Source of the DNA: Marinomonas sp. CT5
GTDB lineage: Bacteria; Pseudomonadota; Gammaproteobacteria; Pseudomonadales; Marinomonadaceae
Assembly: GCF_018336975.1 (NCBI RefSeq)
Contig: NZ_CP025572.1
Coordinates: forward strand, 2,524,332 to 2,588,331
Length of the DNA: 64,000 nt
Direction of reading: 5' to 3'
The notes below the pieces were generated by a model. It made no database searches, was not told where the DNA came from, and saw only the letters and a list, made by a program, of their open reading frames with translations. Below are positions 42,213 to 52,959 of this stretch, piece after piece; positions within the stretch are counted from its first letter, which is position 1, and every line of letters begins with the position of its first letter. Both the position numbers and the translations under genes were made by a program.

Positions 42213-42813
42213 GGGACATTTCCTCTAACGAATGAATTCCAAACTGCGCCAACAATTGCGCAGTTTCATATAGCGGCAAGCCAACAACAGCAGAGTATGA
42301 CCCTGACATATTTTTAACAAAAACAGAACCTAAACCTTGTATTGCGTATGATCCAGCCTTATCTTGCGGCTCATTTGTTTTCCAATACTGCTCAATTTCA
42401 ACATCCGTTATCTCGCGAAATAACACATCACTCACAACACAATCCGTGGCAACATGATCACCTTTAAGATCACAAATACAAAGCGAGGTTAGGACTTGGT
42501 GGGAACGGCCAGAAAGCAGCCTTAGCATAATCTTAGAATCTTCAAGAGATGAAGGTTTTCCTAAAATACGACCGTCGACGACAACACTCGTATCTGAGGC
42601 AATAAAAAAAGCGACATCATCAACGCTCGCTTTGTATGTGTACTTTAATGATGCGGCTTTAGCTTTTTCTACCGCCATTCGTATAACGTACTCTTTCGCC
42701 CCCTCAAAAGAAAAAGGGGTTTCATCTATGTCAGCAGGCAAAACCTCAAACTCTTTCACCAAAAGGCTAAGCAGCTCTTTTCTTCTCGGTGAAGCTGACG
42801 CCAAAACAAGCAT
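42205..42813 (-). CDS. maf: Maf-family nucleoside triphosphate pyrophosphatase (YhdE type)
   Basis: 202 residues. Maf signature SASPRRKELL at the N-terminus, SDTSVVVDGRILGKP and GSYAIQGLGSVFV. Hydrolyses non-canonical or dTTP/UTP nucleotides, housecleaning. Position between mreD and rng is the conserved one (yhdE). Confidence 0.93.
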   Translation of the reverse strand: MLVLASASPRRKELLSLLVKEFEVLPADIDETPFSFEGAKEYVIRMAVEKAKAASLKYTYKASVDDVAFFIASDTSVVVDGRILGKPSSLEDSKIMLRLLSGRSHQVLTSLCICDLKGDHVATDCVVSDVLFREITDVEIEQYWKTNEPQDKAGSYAIQGLGSVFVKNMSGSYSAVVGLPLYETAQLLAQFGIHSLEEMSHE

Positions 42814-42834
42814 AATATTTCCCTAATAATCGAT

Positions 42835-43308
42835 CTAACGGATCGCATAAATACGGCGTACACTACGTAAAATAATAAATGCCCAAGGCCACAAAAGCCC
42901 AGTGATGACAGCCGGCATAAAAATCATCAAAGAAGGCTCTGCGTGCCCAAGATAATGATCTATCCAGAAATCAACAAGCTGATTAACGCTCACCAACACA
43001 CAAACAAAAAAGCCTTGTTGCCAGCGGTGATACATTCTAATTCGCTTATAAAAAACGGCGCAAATATAGGCAATAATGACGTAAGTTAGCGAATGTTGAC
43101 CGATTATACCGCCCTGTAGTAAATCAACCATAAAGCCTAAAAACCAAGCTAAGCCAACCCCCACCCTAAATGGTAGTGCAATAACCCAATATAGAATAAC
43201 CAATAGAGCCCATTCTGGACGAAACCAGACTAAGTCTTCTGGAAAAGGCACAGCTTCAAGCATTAAGGCCGTTAAAAGAGTAATACAAAATACGAAAATT
43301 GCTTTCAT
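42835..43308 (-). CDS. mreD: Rod shape-determining protein MreD
   Basis: 157 residues with five hydrophobic segments. Start overlaps the mreC stop by one base (TAATG). MreD is an inner-membrane part of the elongasome and links MreC to PBP2/RodA. Identified by topology and position. Confidence 0.9.
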   Translation of the reverse strand: MKAIFVFCITLLTALMLEAVPFPEDLVWFRPEWALLVILYWVIALPFRVGVGLAWFLGFMVDLLQGGIIGQHSLTYVIIAYICAVFYKRIRMYHRWQQGFFVCVLVSVNQLVDFWIDHYLGHAEPSLMIFMPAVITGLLWPWAFIILRSVRRIYAIR

Positions 43309-44141
43309 TATCGCCCCGTCTTTGGCTTATCAATTAGCATCACATGACGGCTACGTCCCAGCTGTGCCAAAGGCACCACATCAACATCGGCGTAAGACTT
43401 TCCTTGGGTATACTTCACACTTCTGACGACACCAACGGGATAACCGCTAGGGAAACGTTTATCCAAACCTGACGTTGTTAACACGTCACCTTTTTTGATA
43501 TCAACGGATCGAGGGACACTCATCAACTCCATGCTTTTAAGGCTTCCTGTTCCCCTCAACACCCCCCGAAAACCCGTTCGGGCTAACTGAACAGGAACAA
43601 AGTGACTTGCATCTGCAATCAGCAAAACACGGCTACTATAAGCCGATGTTTCTACCACCTGACCAAGTACACCTGTTGCATCTAAGACAGGTTGCCCAAC
43701 ATAAGCACCAGAAGAAAAGCCTTTATCAATCATCAGCCTATGGCTATAAGCATTTTGGTCAAAACCAATCACTTCAGCCATCACAATTTTCTCATCCACC
43801 CGTTGAGAGGCGTCCAACAACTCACGCAGACGGACGTTTTCAGCTTGTAATGAGTCAAGACGTTGTTGACGACTACGTAACAGCAATATTTCAGCTTGTA
43901 AGGACTGATTCTCTTTTACCAAGCCTTCTCGGCTTGCCAAATGCTCACCCGCCCAATTGAACACTTTCTGGGGAGTACTCACAACGACTTGAATAGGCGT
44001 AACAAGTAAAGTCAAATACGGCCTTACTTGCGAAAAAAGCCCATAGCGAACATCGGCAACGATCATAGCTATCGACAAAACAACCAACACAATAAATCTA
44101 GTGCTGGATACCTTGCCACTAAAATGAAGCGAGTTATTAAT
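43308..44141 (-). CDS. mreC: Rod shape-determining protein MreC, probable ATT start
   Basis: MreC core: N-terminal membrane helix, coiled coil (ENQSLQAEILLLRSRQQRLDS region) and two beta domains (VIGFDQNAYSHRLMIDKG, GDVLTTSGLDKRFPSGYPVG). The first ATG/GTG/TTG in frame (GTG at 44090) falls inside the membrane helix and has no ribosome binding site. ATT at 44141 has AGGAG six bases upstream and gives a normal 17-residue cytosolic head before the helix; an in-frame TAG lies just upstream of it. I therefore place the start at ATT (277 residues); if wrong the gene starts at 44090. Confidence 0.75.
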   Translation of the reverse strand: MNNSLHFSGKVSSTRFIVLVVLSIAMIVADVRYGLFSQVRPYLTLLVTPIQVVVSTPQKVFNWAGEHLASREGLVKENQSLQAEILLLRSRQQRLDSLQAENVRLRELLDASQRVDEKIVMAEVIGFDQNAYSHRLMIDKGFSSGAYVGQPVLDATGVLGQVVETSAYSSRVLLIADASHFVPVQLARTGFRGVLRGTGSLKSMELMSVPRSVDIKKGDVLTTSGLDKRFPSGYPVGVVRSVKYTQGKSYADVDVVPLAQLGRSRHVMLIDKPKTGR

Positions 44142-44157
44142 GGTGCGCTCCTAACCT

Positions 44158-45437
<1,280 letters not shown>

Positions 45438-45725
45438 ATGTCCATAGACAAACAAGACGTGCAAAAAATTGCTCACTTGGCTCGCCTCGCCCTTACCGAG
45501 GAAGACGCTGACCAATATCAACATTCACTTTCCAGTGTTTTATCTCTTGTCGAACAAATGCAGTCGGTCAATACCGATGGCGTTGAACCACTTTCAAACC
45601 CGCTCGAAATGACCCAGAGATTAAGAGAAGATGTCGTTACAGAAAGCAATCAACGCGATGCTTTCTTAGCCAACGCACCACAAACCGAAGCCGGCCTTTT
45701 CTTAGTACCCCAAGTGATTGAATAA
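45438..45725 (+). CDS. gatC: Glutamyl-tRNA(Gln) amidotransferase subunit C
   Basis: 95 residues from the ATG at 45438 (AGGTGG upstream); in-frame upstream codons are not part of the family. Typical motifs: VQKIAHLARLALTEEDA and the C-terminal LREDVV...TEAGLFLVPQVIE. With GatA and GatB it converts Glu-tRNA(Gln) to Gln-tRNA(Gln). Confidence 0.93.
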   Translation: MSIDKQDVQKIAHLARLALTEEDADQYQHSLSSVLSLVEQMQSVNTDGVEPLSNPLEMTQRLREDVVTESNQRDAFLANAPQTEAGLFLVPQVIE

Positions 45726-45737
45726 CGAGAGCCAACT

Positions 45738-47198
45738 ATGTTTGAACAAAGCATTGCTACACTGGCGCAAAAGCTGCGCAATAAAGAAATATCTAGCGTC
45801 GAGTTGACTCGTCTATTTTTAGATCGCATCAAAACAATCGACCCTCAATTAAATAGCTACATCACCATCAGTGATACACTAGCCTTAGAGCAAGCTCAGG
45901 CCGCCGATGCCCTACTTAGCAGCGGTAAAGGAACAAGCCTAACGGGCATCCCTGTTGCTCACAAAGACCTCTTTTGTACCCAAGGAACATTGACGACCTG
46001 CGGTTCAAAAATGCTTCACAACTTTATCCCCCCTTACGAGTCAACCGTTACTGATCGAATCCAACAAGCTGGAGCGGTTATGTTGGGTAAGACCAACATG
46101 GATGAATTTGCTATGGGCTCTTCAAACGAAAACAGCTTCTATGGCGCGGTAAAAAACCCATGGAATCTTGATAAAGTGCCGGGTGGCTCTTCTGGTGGAT
46201 CTGCTGCAGCCGTCGCAGCAGGATTAGCTGTTGCCGCGACGGGGACAGATACTGGTGGATCGATTCGTCAGCCCGCCTCATTCTGTGGCATCACGGGCAT
46301 CAAACCGACCTATGGACGCGTATCGCGCTTCGGCATGATTGCCTATGCATCGAGCTTAGATCAAGCTGGTCCAATGGCAAAAAGCGCAGAAGATTGCGCG
46401 CATCTTCTTCAGGCGATGGCGGGCTTTGATGAAAAAGACTCCACCTCAGCCGAAACAGCTACTGAAGATTATGTTAGTGGTTTAGAAGCCCCCCTTACCG
46501 GCTTAAAAATTGGCCTACCAAAAGAATACTTTGGCGACGGTTTGGATTCACAAGTAGCCGACACCATAATGGCTGCAGTAAAAGAATTTGAAAAGCTCGG
46601 TGCGACAGTAAAAGAAATTTCATTACCAAATCTACAACTAAGCATCCCTTCTTATTACGTGATCGCTCCTTCGGAAGCGTCTTCTAACTTATCCCGATTT
46701 GACGGCGTTCGTTTCGGCCATCGCTGTGAAGACCCTAAAGACTTGCTTGATATGTATATGCGGACTCGCGCCGAAGGTTTTGGCACAGAAGTACAAAAAC
46801 GCATTATGGTTGGCACTTACGCTCTATCCGAGGGCTACTACGACGCTTACTATTTAAAAGCACAAAAAATTCGTCGCCTCATAAAAGAAGACTTCGTTAA
46901 AGCGCTTGACGAAGTCGATGTCATCATGGGGCCTGTTGCCCCAACAACTGCATTTGGCATTGGCAGTAAAACTCATGACCCCGTTGCCATGTACCTTGAA
47001 GACATCTATACATTGTCTGTCAACCTTGCAGGTATTCCTGCTATGTCTGTACCAGCAGGCTTTGTTGATGGTATGCCTGTTGGCCTGCAAATCATGGGCA
47101 ATTATTTTGCCGAAGCTAAGCTACTTAACGTCGCCCATCAGTATCAGCAACACACCGATTGGCACCTACAAACACCAACGATGGCAAAAGGAGCATAA
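45738..47198 (+). CDS. gatA: Glutamyl-tRNA(Gln) amidotransferase subunit A
   Basis: 486 residues. Amidase-signature catalytic lysine in PVAHKDLF and the Ser-cisSer-Lys region [16 protein letters not shown] / [15 protein letters not shown]. Releases ammonia from glutamine for the transamidation. Between gatC and gatB, short spacings. Confidence 0.97.
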   Translation: MFEQSIATLAQKLRNKEISSVELTRLFLDRIKTIDPQLNSYITISDTLALEQAQAADALLSSGKGTSLTGIPVAHKDLFCTQGTLTTCGSKMLHNFIPPYESTVTDRIQQAGAVMLGKTNMDEFAMGSSNENSFYGAVKNPWNLDKVPGGSSGGSAAAVAAGLAVAATGTDTGGSIRQPASFCGITGIKPTYGRVSRFGMIAYASSLDQAGPMAKSAEDCAHLLQAMAGFDEKDSTSAETATEDYVSGLEAPLTGLKIGLPKEYFGDGLDSQVADTIMAAVKEFEKLGATVKEISLPNLQLSIPSYYVIAPSEASSNLSRFDGVRFGHRCEDPKDLLDMYMRTRAEGFGTEVQKRIMVGTYALSEGYYDAYYLKAQKIRRLIKEDFVKALDEVDVIMGPVAPTTAFGIGSKTHDPVAMYLEDIYTLSVNLAGIPAMSVPAGFVDGMPVGLQIMGNYFAEAKLLNVAHQYQQHTDWHLQTPTMAKGA

Positions 47199-47200
47199 GC

Positions 47201-48649
47201 ATGAACTGGGAAGTTGTTATTGGCCTTGAGATTCATACTCAGCTCTCTACTCAATCGAAATTATTTTCAGGTGCCGCAGTTGGCTTTGGCGCAGAACCAA
47301 ACACCCAAACAACATTAGTTGATCTTGGTATGCCCGGCGCACTACCGGTTTTCAACAAAGAAGCCTTGCGCATGGCGGTGATGTTTGGCCATGCAGTAAA
47401 TGCAGAAATTGGCATGACATCGGTTTTTGCTCGCAAAAACTATTTTTATCCAGACCTACCAAAAGGCTACCAAACTAGCCAAATGGATCACCCTATTGTC
47501 GGCAAAGGTTACTTAGATGTAACTCTAGAGGATGGCACCACATCTCGTGTTGGTATAACTCGCGCCCATCTAGAAGAAGATGCAGGTAAATCCCTGCACG
47601 AAGATTTCCAAGGCATGACAGGTATTGACCTTAACCGCTCAAGCACCCCACTACTTGAAATCGTCTCCGAGCCAGATATCCGCTCCGCAAAAGAAGCAGT
47701 GGCTTATGTAAAAATGATTCACTCTATTGTCACCTATCTTGGCATTTGTGATGGCAACATGGCAGAAGGCTCTATGCGTTGCGATATTAACTTATCACTA
47801 CGCCCTAAAGGCCAGAAAGAATACGGCACTCGTACAGAGATTAAAAACGTTAACTCGTTCCGTTTCATCGAAAAAGCCATTTATACAGAAATTGAACGTC
47901 AAGCCGATATTTTGGAAGATGGCGGCCGTATTATTCAGGAAACTCGCTTGTACGACCCTGAAAAAAACGAAACTCGTAGCATGCGCTCAAAAGAAGATGC
48001 CAACGATTATCGCTACTTTCCATGCCCAGACTTATTGCCTGTCGTATTGACGCAAGAATATGTAGATGAAATCAAAGCCAATCTTCCAGAGTTACCTAAC
48101 CAAAAAGCCGCTCGCTTTCAAAGTGAACATGGCCTAAGCGAATACGATGCCAACGTATTGTCATCGTCGCGAGCCATGGCTGATTTCTTTGAACAAGCAA
48201 ACGACATTGCCAAAGACCCCAAACTTACCGCTAACTGGGTAATGGGAGAACTAAGCAAGCTTCTCAATCAAGAACAATTGGACATCACCCAATCGCCAGT
48301 CAATGCGACAGCTTTTGGTGAACTATTAGTTCGCATCAAAGACAACACCATCAATGGCAAAACAGCAAAAGACGTACTGCAAGCCATGTGGAACGGTGAA
48401 GGCTCTGCAGATACAATAATTGAAGATAAAGGCTTAAAACAAGTGACCGACACCGGTGCAATCGAAGCCATGATTCAAACCATTCTAGATGCCAATGCCG
48501 CTCAAGTTGAGCAATACCGTGCAGCAGATGCAGACAAACAGAAAAAAATGATTGGCTTCTTTGTCGGCCAAGTAATGAAAGCGTCACAAGGCAAAGCCAA
48601 CCCGGGTCTAGTGAACCCAATCTTGGCAGAAATGCTCAAAGGCGAATAG
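47201..48649 (+). CDS. gatB: Glutamyl-tRNA(Gln) amidotransferase subunit B
   Basis: 482 residues from [15 protein letters not shown] at 47201 with AAGGAG upstream; 14 in-frame residues before it are not used. Motifs [14 protein letters not shown] and DINLSLRP, and a C-terminal YqeY-like tail. Its presence suggests that glutaminyl-tRNA or asparaginyl-tRNA is made by the transamidation route. Confidence 0.97.
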   Translation: MNWEVVIGLEIHTQLSTQSKLFSGAAVGFGAEPNTQTTLVDLGMPGALPVFNKEALRMAVMFGHAVNAEIGMTSVFARKNYFYPDLPKGYQTSQMDHPIVGKGYLDVTLEDGTTSRVGITRAHLEEDAGKSLHEDFQGMTGIDLNRSSTPLLEIVSEPDIRSAKEAVAYVKMIHSIVTYLGICDGNMAEGSMRCDINLSLRPKGQKEYGTRTEIKNVNSFRFIEKAIYTEIERQADILEDGGRIIQETRLYDPEKNETRSMRSKEDANDYRYFPCPDLLPVVLTQEYVDEIKANLPELPNQKAARFQSEHGLSEYDANVLSSSRAMADFFEQANDIAKDPKLTANWVMGELSKLLNQEQLDITQSPVNATAFGELLVRIKDNTINGKTAKDVLQAMWNGEGSADTIIEDKGLKQVTDTGAIEAMIQTILDANAAQVEQYRAADADKQKKMIGFFVGQVMKASQGKANPGLVNPILAEMLKGE

Positions 48650-48674
48650 ATTCTCACCCAGGTTTGAATCTACA

Positions 48675-48707
48675 AAAAATAAGGCCCTCTCATTGGGCCT
48701 TATTTTT
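48675..48707. terminator. Bidirectional terminator after gatB
   Basis: 13-bp stem AAAAATAAGGCCC / GGGCCTTATTTTT with a 7-base loop, between convergent gatB and the MetE-like gene. Confidence 0.93.
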
Positions 48708-48731
48708 GCGCTTAATCTGAGCCAACCTTAT

Positions 48732-49865
48732 CTAAAAGTCATTCCACACTTCTTTTGCAATTCCATTTAGCAAACCAATCTTATTCCACTGATCGTCAAT
48801 CGTTAGCTTATTCCCCTCCGCCGTAGAAGCAAAACCACATTGTGGGCTAACACATAAGCTTTCTAAAGGCACATAGCTTGTGGCCTCTTTAATTCGCTCT
48901 TTAATGGCTTCTGGCTCTTCCAACTCAGGAAACTTAGACGTCACCAAACCCAACACCACACGGCTACCATTATTCTGCCAATAGCGTAAGGGAGCAAAAT
49001 CCCCTGCTCGATCATTATCGTATTCAAGGAAAAAACCATCATAGTGAGTGGCAAACAAAGCCTCGGCCACTAATTCATAACCACCAGAGAACAACCAAGA
49101 TGATGCGTGATTACCACGGCAAATATGCGTTGTAATAATCAAATCTTTTGGCTTCCCTTCCAAAGACTGATTAATAATATCCGTACAGATTCTACTAACT
49201 TCATCGGGGTCAATCCCTCTGGTTATCAATGATTCTCGCTTAGAAGCATCAACAAGGAATGCCCAATTCGTATCATCAAACTGCAAGTAGCGACAACCAT
49301 GAGCATAATAAGCCTGAATTGCATCACGATAGGTTTGCGCTAAATCCTTATAAAACTCGTTCACGTCTTCGTAAATATCACCCAATCTTGACGAGCCGTC
49401 ATTAGCAAGAATTTCTTGACGAAGAATCATAGTTGGACTTGGAATTGTCGCCTTAGCAACACAGCCATCACCAGTCTCAGCGGCTTTTTTTAGAAAATCA
49501 AAATGCGTTAAAAAAGGATGCAGTGGATTAAAAGACACCTTTCCCGATACACGAATATTATAAGATGGTGCCGCTTTACCCTTAAATCGCTGGTTATAAC
49601 CCGATTCTGGCACATAACCCTCGATACCATTTAGATTCTCTAAAAAATCGATATGCCACAAGCTGCGACGAAATTCGCCATCTGTAATCACTTTCAAGCC
49701 AGCGTCTTTTTGTTGCGCAACCAATTCGGTAATAGCACGATCCTCAACCGCGGTTAACTCCGCTCTTGATAGTCTATTTTCTTTAAAGTCACGACGAGCT
49801 TGATGAAGACACTCAGGGCGAAGATAACTGCCCACAACATCAGAACGGAAAGGAATAAATTCCAT
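48732..49865 (-). CDS. MetE-like cobalamin-independent methionine synthase family protein
   Basis: 377 residues from the ATG at 49865 (AAGAGGTG upstream). It corresponds to the C-terminal catalytic barrel of MetE (YxjG/YxjH-type short members): N-terminal RSDVVGSYLRPECL, zinc-ligand regions THICRGNHASSW and SPQCGFASTAEG. Short family members act on methyl donors such as methylcorrinoid or 5-methyl-THF with unknown partners; the precise methyl donor is not decidable here. Transcribed in the same direction as umuDC but after a 118-bp gap. Confidence 0.8.
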   Translation of the reverse strand: MEFIPFRSDVVGSYLRPECLHQARRDFKENRLSRAELTAVEDRAITELVAQQKDAGLKVITDGEFRRSLWHIDFLENLNGIEGYVPESGYNQRFKGKAAPSYNIRVSGKVSFNPLHPFLTHFDFLKKAAETGDGCVAKATIPSPTMILRQEILANDGSSRLGDIYEDVNEFYKDLAQTYRDAIQAYYAHGCRYLQFDDTNWAFLVDASKRESLITRGIDPDEVSRICTDIINQSLEGKPKDLIITTHICRGNHASSWLFSGGYELVAEALFATHYDGFFLEYDNDRAGDFAPLRYWQNNGSRVVLGLVTSKFPELEEPEAIKERIKEATSYVPLESLCVSPQCGFASTAEGNKLTIDDQWNKIGLLNGIAKEVWNDF

Positions 49866-49983
49866 GGCAAACACCTCTTAATAACTTACTTTGACGTTGA
49901 AATAAGTCGTCATCCTAACCAAGCCATAAAAGGAATGAAACTCAAGACCTTCATGATAAACATGTGGAAAATTCATTATATAC

Positions 49984-51285
49984 TTACCAAACCTTCGGCA
50001 AATCACTCCACCTCGTTGTATAAGCAGGCGATAAATGTTCTCGCTTCATCGACCATTGCGGCGAAACACCTTGAGAAGCAAAGAACACATTCCCTAAGCC
50101 ACTACTATTTATCTGATCCACCACATTCATCAAATTGCTGGCGCTTGCTTTTCGTTTTTCCAACTCAAAAATATTCGTAGGAGATAAATCAGCCTGAAAC
50201 AAATCTTCCTGATATTCGCCTTGCTCATAAAAATCCGCCAATATAACGCCCGCTTTCATATAGCGAAAACCAGAGCGCCAAAGCCGACCAAAAATCACCT
50301 GCGCCACATCAAGTAAATCTCGAGTATCATCCGTTGGGCATGGTAACTCTACTGACAAAGAATTCGAATAACGCCCTTCTTTTGGAACATGTGAACTAGT
50401 GCGTATAAACACACTTATGACGCGACAAAGGCGCTTTTCAGCACGCAATTTTTCAGCGGCACGAGCGGTGTATTTCGCAACAGCTTCCCGTAGCTCTTGC
50501 TGAGTAGTGATACGATGACCAAAGGAACGACTGCAAATAATCTGCTGCTTCACAGGCCGGACACTTTCAATATCCAAACAAGCAACACCATTCAATTCTC
50601 TAACTGTTCTCTCCAGTACGACAGAGAACTCTCTGCGTATGGACTTTGCGTCCGTATCAGCCAAATCCAGCGCCGTATAAATCCCTCTTGCTTTTAATTT
50701 TTCACAAATCCGACGCCCAACACCCCAAACATCACCAACATCAACTAACTCTAATAACTTACGCTGTCGGGCAGGATCAGTTAAATCGACAACACCACCT
50801 GTTTTTGAATACTTTTTCGCCGCACGATTCGCCAGCTTAGCCAGCGTCTTAGTTGGAGCAATACCCACACAAACAGGAATCCCAGTACACTGATCAATTT
50901 TACGCTTCAGCCGCTGGCCAAAAGACAACAAATCAACAACACATTCCACACCCGTTAAGTCTAAAAACGCTTCATCAATAGAATATACCTCCACCTGAGG
51001 CGCCTCTTCTTCTAACAAAGTCATCACTCGATTAGACATATCTGCGTATAGAGCATAATTCGATGAAAAACACACGATACCATGTCGTGCAATTTCATCT
51101 CGCAAGGTAAAAAATGGGCCTCCCATTTTAACCCCTAGCGCTTTTACCTCTTTGGATCGAGCAATGATACAACCATCATTATTCGACAAAACGACAATCG
51201 GTTTATGCTTTAAATCTGGCCGAAACACCCTTTCACAGCTGGCATAAAAGTTATTGCAATCCACTAAAGCAAACACCGTTTTCAT
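49984..51285 (-). CDS. umuC: Error-prone DNA polymerase V catalytic subunit
   Basis: 433 residues of the Y-family polymerase. N-terminal ALVDCNNFYASCERVF (Asp catalytic), palm motif YSIDEAFLDL and a helix-hairpin-helix region. Overlaps umuD by four bases (ATGA), so translation is coupled. Works with UmuD' for SOS mutagenesis and lesion bypass. Confidence 0.93.
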   Translation of the reverse strand: MKTVFALVDCNNFYASCERVFRPDLKHKPIVVLSNNDGCIIARSKEVKALGVKMGGPFFTLRDEIARHGIVCFSSNYALYADMSNRVMTLLEEEAPQVEVYSIDEAFLDLTGVECVVDLLSFGQRLKRKIDQCTGIPVCVGIAPTKTLAKLANRAAKKYSKTGGVVDLTDPARQRKLLELVDVGDVWGVGRRICEKLKARGIYTALDLADTDAKSIRREFSVVLERTVRELNGVACLDIESVRPVKQQIICSRSFGHRITTQQELREAVAKYTARAAEKLRAEKRLCRVISVFIRTSSHVPKEGRYSNSLSVELPCPTDDTRDLLDVAQVIFGRLWRSGFRYMKAGVILADFYEQGEYQEDLFQADLSPTNIFELEKRKASASNLMNVVDQINSSGLGNVFFASQGVSPQWSMKREHLSPAYTTRWSDLPKVW

Positions 51286-51731
51286 CCAGCACGATCCAAA
51301 CGACGAACCACACTAGTTACAACACCAAAAACCTCAAACTCCGACTCCTCAGTAATTGGAATAGCGGCATACGCCTTATTCTTTGGACGCAATAAAACCT
51401 CAGGCTTCAACTCCAACATTTTCACCGTCATTTCCCCATGAATACTGGCAATAATAATGTCACCATGTCTTGCCGTTAAAGACCGATCAACCACCAACAC
51501 ATCACCCGAATAAATCCCTACATCGACCATCGATTCTCCTTGCGCTCGCACAAAAAAAGTCGACATAGGATGCGGGATACAAAGCTCATTAAGATCCAAC
51601 GTTCGCTCAACAAAATCCTGTGCTGGCGAAGGAAACCCAGCCGACACAGACTCAACATAAAGCGGAATTTGAACACTATTAGAAGGAATAAAAGCAGCAG
51701 AATTAGAAGCCCCAAGATAAGTCACTCGCAT
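51282..51731 (-). CDS. umuD: SOS-response protease subunit UmuD
   Basis: 149 residues. LexA/UmuD fold: cleavage site Ala31-Gly32 in VSAGFPSP, catalytic Ser67 in QGESMVD and Lys104 in EMTVKML. Processed to UmuD' by RecA* to form polymerase V with UmuC. A LexA box lies 18-33 bases upstream, so it is SOS-controlled. Confidence 0.93.
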   Translation of the reverse strand: MRVTYLGASNSAAFIPSNSVQIPLYVESVSAGFPSPAQDFVERTLDLNELCIPHPMSTFFVRAQGESMVDVGIYSGDVLVVDRSLTARHGDIIIASIHGEMTVKMLELKPEVLLRPKNKAYAAIPITEESEFEVFGVVTSVVRRLDRAG

Positions 51732-51748
51732 AGCAAAACACCAAAATA

Positions 51749-51764
51749 CTGTATGAATATACAG
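51749..51764. promoter_or_regulatory. LexA-binding SOS box of umuDC
   Basis: CTGTATGAATATACAG, a perfect CTGT-N8-ACAG match to the gammaproteobacterial LexA consensus, immediately upstream of umuD. Confidence 0.92.
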
Positions 51765-51964
51765 TATAGTTTCAAACCCAATAAATAACCAAGCAAAAAT
51801 TCACTCTAAAATGCGCATTGTATTTCCCCCACAAAACAGACGCACAACAAACCAAGACTCATCAATCGAACTCTACGTGCAATGTATTGTCTTAGTCTGC
51901 ACAAATAAGACATGTCATAATTGAGCATCACAACCGTCATCATAGTGACAGGAGGACAAGTATT

Positions 51965-52330
51965 ATGAGCAAACCATACAACAAGCTGACCCCAGAAGAA
52001 GCCAATGTCATTCTGAATAAAGGTACAGAACGTCCGTTCAGCGGAGAATACACCGACAAAATGGAAGGTGGCTTATATGTCTGTCGACAATGTGAAGCAC
52101 CGCTGTACACTTCAGAGCATAAATTTATCTCACACTGCGGCTGGCCAAGCTTCGATGATGAAATTCCCAATGCCGTTAAACGCGTTCCCGATGCCGATGG
52201 TCGACGTACCGAAATTGTCTGCGCCAACTGTGGCGGCCACCTCGGCCATGTATTTGAAGGAGAAAGACTCACCGACAAAAACATTCGACATTGTGTCAAC
52301 TCCATCTCGATGAAGTTCATTAGCCAGTAG
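51965..52330 (+). CDS. msrB: Peptide methionine (R)-S-oxide reductase
   Basis: 121 residues. Zinc cysteines Cys40/Cys43 (CRQC) and Cys86/Cys89 (CANC), substrate motif SHCGWPSF and the nucleophile Cys110 in RHCVNSISM. Repairs oxidised methionine. AGGAGG upstream of the start. Stands alone and marks the left border of the accessory region. Confidence 0.95.
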   Translation: MSKPYNKLTPEEANVILNKGTERPFSGEYTDKMEGGLYVCRQCEAPLYTSEHKFISHCGWPSFDDEIPNAVKRVPDADGRRTEIVCANCGGHLGHVFEGERLTDKNIRHCVNSISMKFISQ

Positions 52331-52359
52331 TAAACAAACCTTCCTCTATTTGACAAAAG

Positions 52360-52390
52360 AAAGCCCCTAACCAATCTGGTTAGAGGCTTT
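52360..52390 (+). terminator. Terminator after msrB
   Basis: Stem AAAGCC(C)CTAACCA / TGGTTAG(A)GGCTTT with one mismatch and a 3-base loop, 30 bases after the msrB stop. The T run is short. Confidence 0.6.
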
Positions 52391-52468
52391 CGCTCCTTGT
52401 ATTCCTCCCAGCACAAACCTTCCCCAAAGTGTCTACCTATGGCGTTTTTGACACGTTCGATGGCTTGC

Positions 52469-52627
52469 TCACCCCATACAGGGTTGGTTTGAATTCTCGC
52501 TCATCGGCTTTTGACCGTATCGCGCCACCGCGACCCAACCGCCGTCGCTCGTGCGCTGCAAACCCTCGTATGGCGTGCCTTCGCTCAGCTAAAACACAAA
52601 ACCACCGAGCGACATCATCTGACGCAT
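52469..52627 (-). pseudogene. Remnant of a P2-type phage tail protein (gpU-like)
   Basis: Minus-strand reading from the ATG at 52627 gives MRQMMSLGGFVF, a TAG stop, then in the same frame LSEGTPYEGLQRTSDGGW and a short further stretch before another stop and loss of homology. The N-terminal methionine/glycine/phenylalanine-rich start and TPYEGLQR are what I recall of gpU tail proteins of P2-like phages. AAGGAG lies before the ATG. GC content is visibly higher than in the neighbours. It is a truncated relic, not an active gene. Confidence 0.6.
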
Positions 52628-52666
52628 GATTACTCCTTAGATAAAAATGGAGGGACAGAAACGAAA

Positions 52667-52688
52667 AAGCCCATCGAGGGATGGGCTT
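52667..52688 (-). terminator. Minus-strand terminator beside the phage remnant
   Basis: Stem AAGCCCATC / GATGGGCTT with GAGG loop, followed on the minus strand by TTTTT. It implies that a minus-strand gene once lay upstream (52.7-52.96 kb), of which nothing is recognisable now. Confidence 0.7.
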
Positions 52689-52959
52689 AGGGTTTGGTTT
52701 GAGAGGTTAAGGGGTGTTGCTTGTCTGAGCCTAAATTTAAAAGCTTAGTTACACTTTTCGACGAAGGATCCAAGCCAAGCTTTTTGAGTCCTTCTTAATG
52801 CGATTGTTATGCGATTTATTCAGAAAATTCGTCAAAATATGATTTAAGTGTATTTTTTGTGCTCCTTCAATATGTTCCACCAACTCTACAGTTGTTTTCA
52901 ACGATTTTATCAAGAACTTATCCAATAAAATAACAGCAAGTCAACTTAGGAGAAATAGC
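52689..52959. other. Upstream region of the OTU protein gene
   Basis: About 270 AT-rich bp. No gene or convincing promoter pair was found. A ribosome binding site AGGAG (in TTAGGAGAAATAGC) precedes the ATG at 52960. Confidence 0.4.

Noticed and set aside
51940..52416. Minus-strand open frame of 158 codons over msrB
   Set aside because: Antisense to msrB, whose zinc and catalytic cysteines are intact; the upstream start would fall in noncoding relic DNA.
52429..52629. Plus-strand frame of 66 codons in the phage relic
   Set aside because: Opposite strand of the gpU-like sequence, which explains the codon pattern better.
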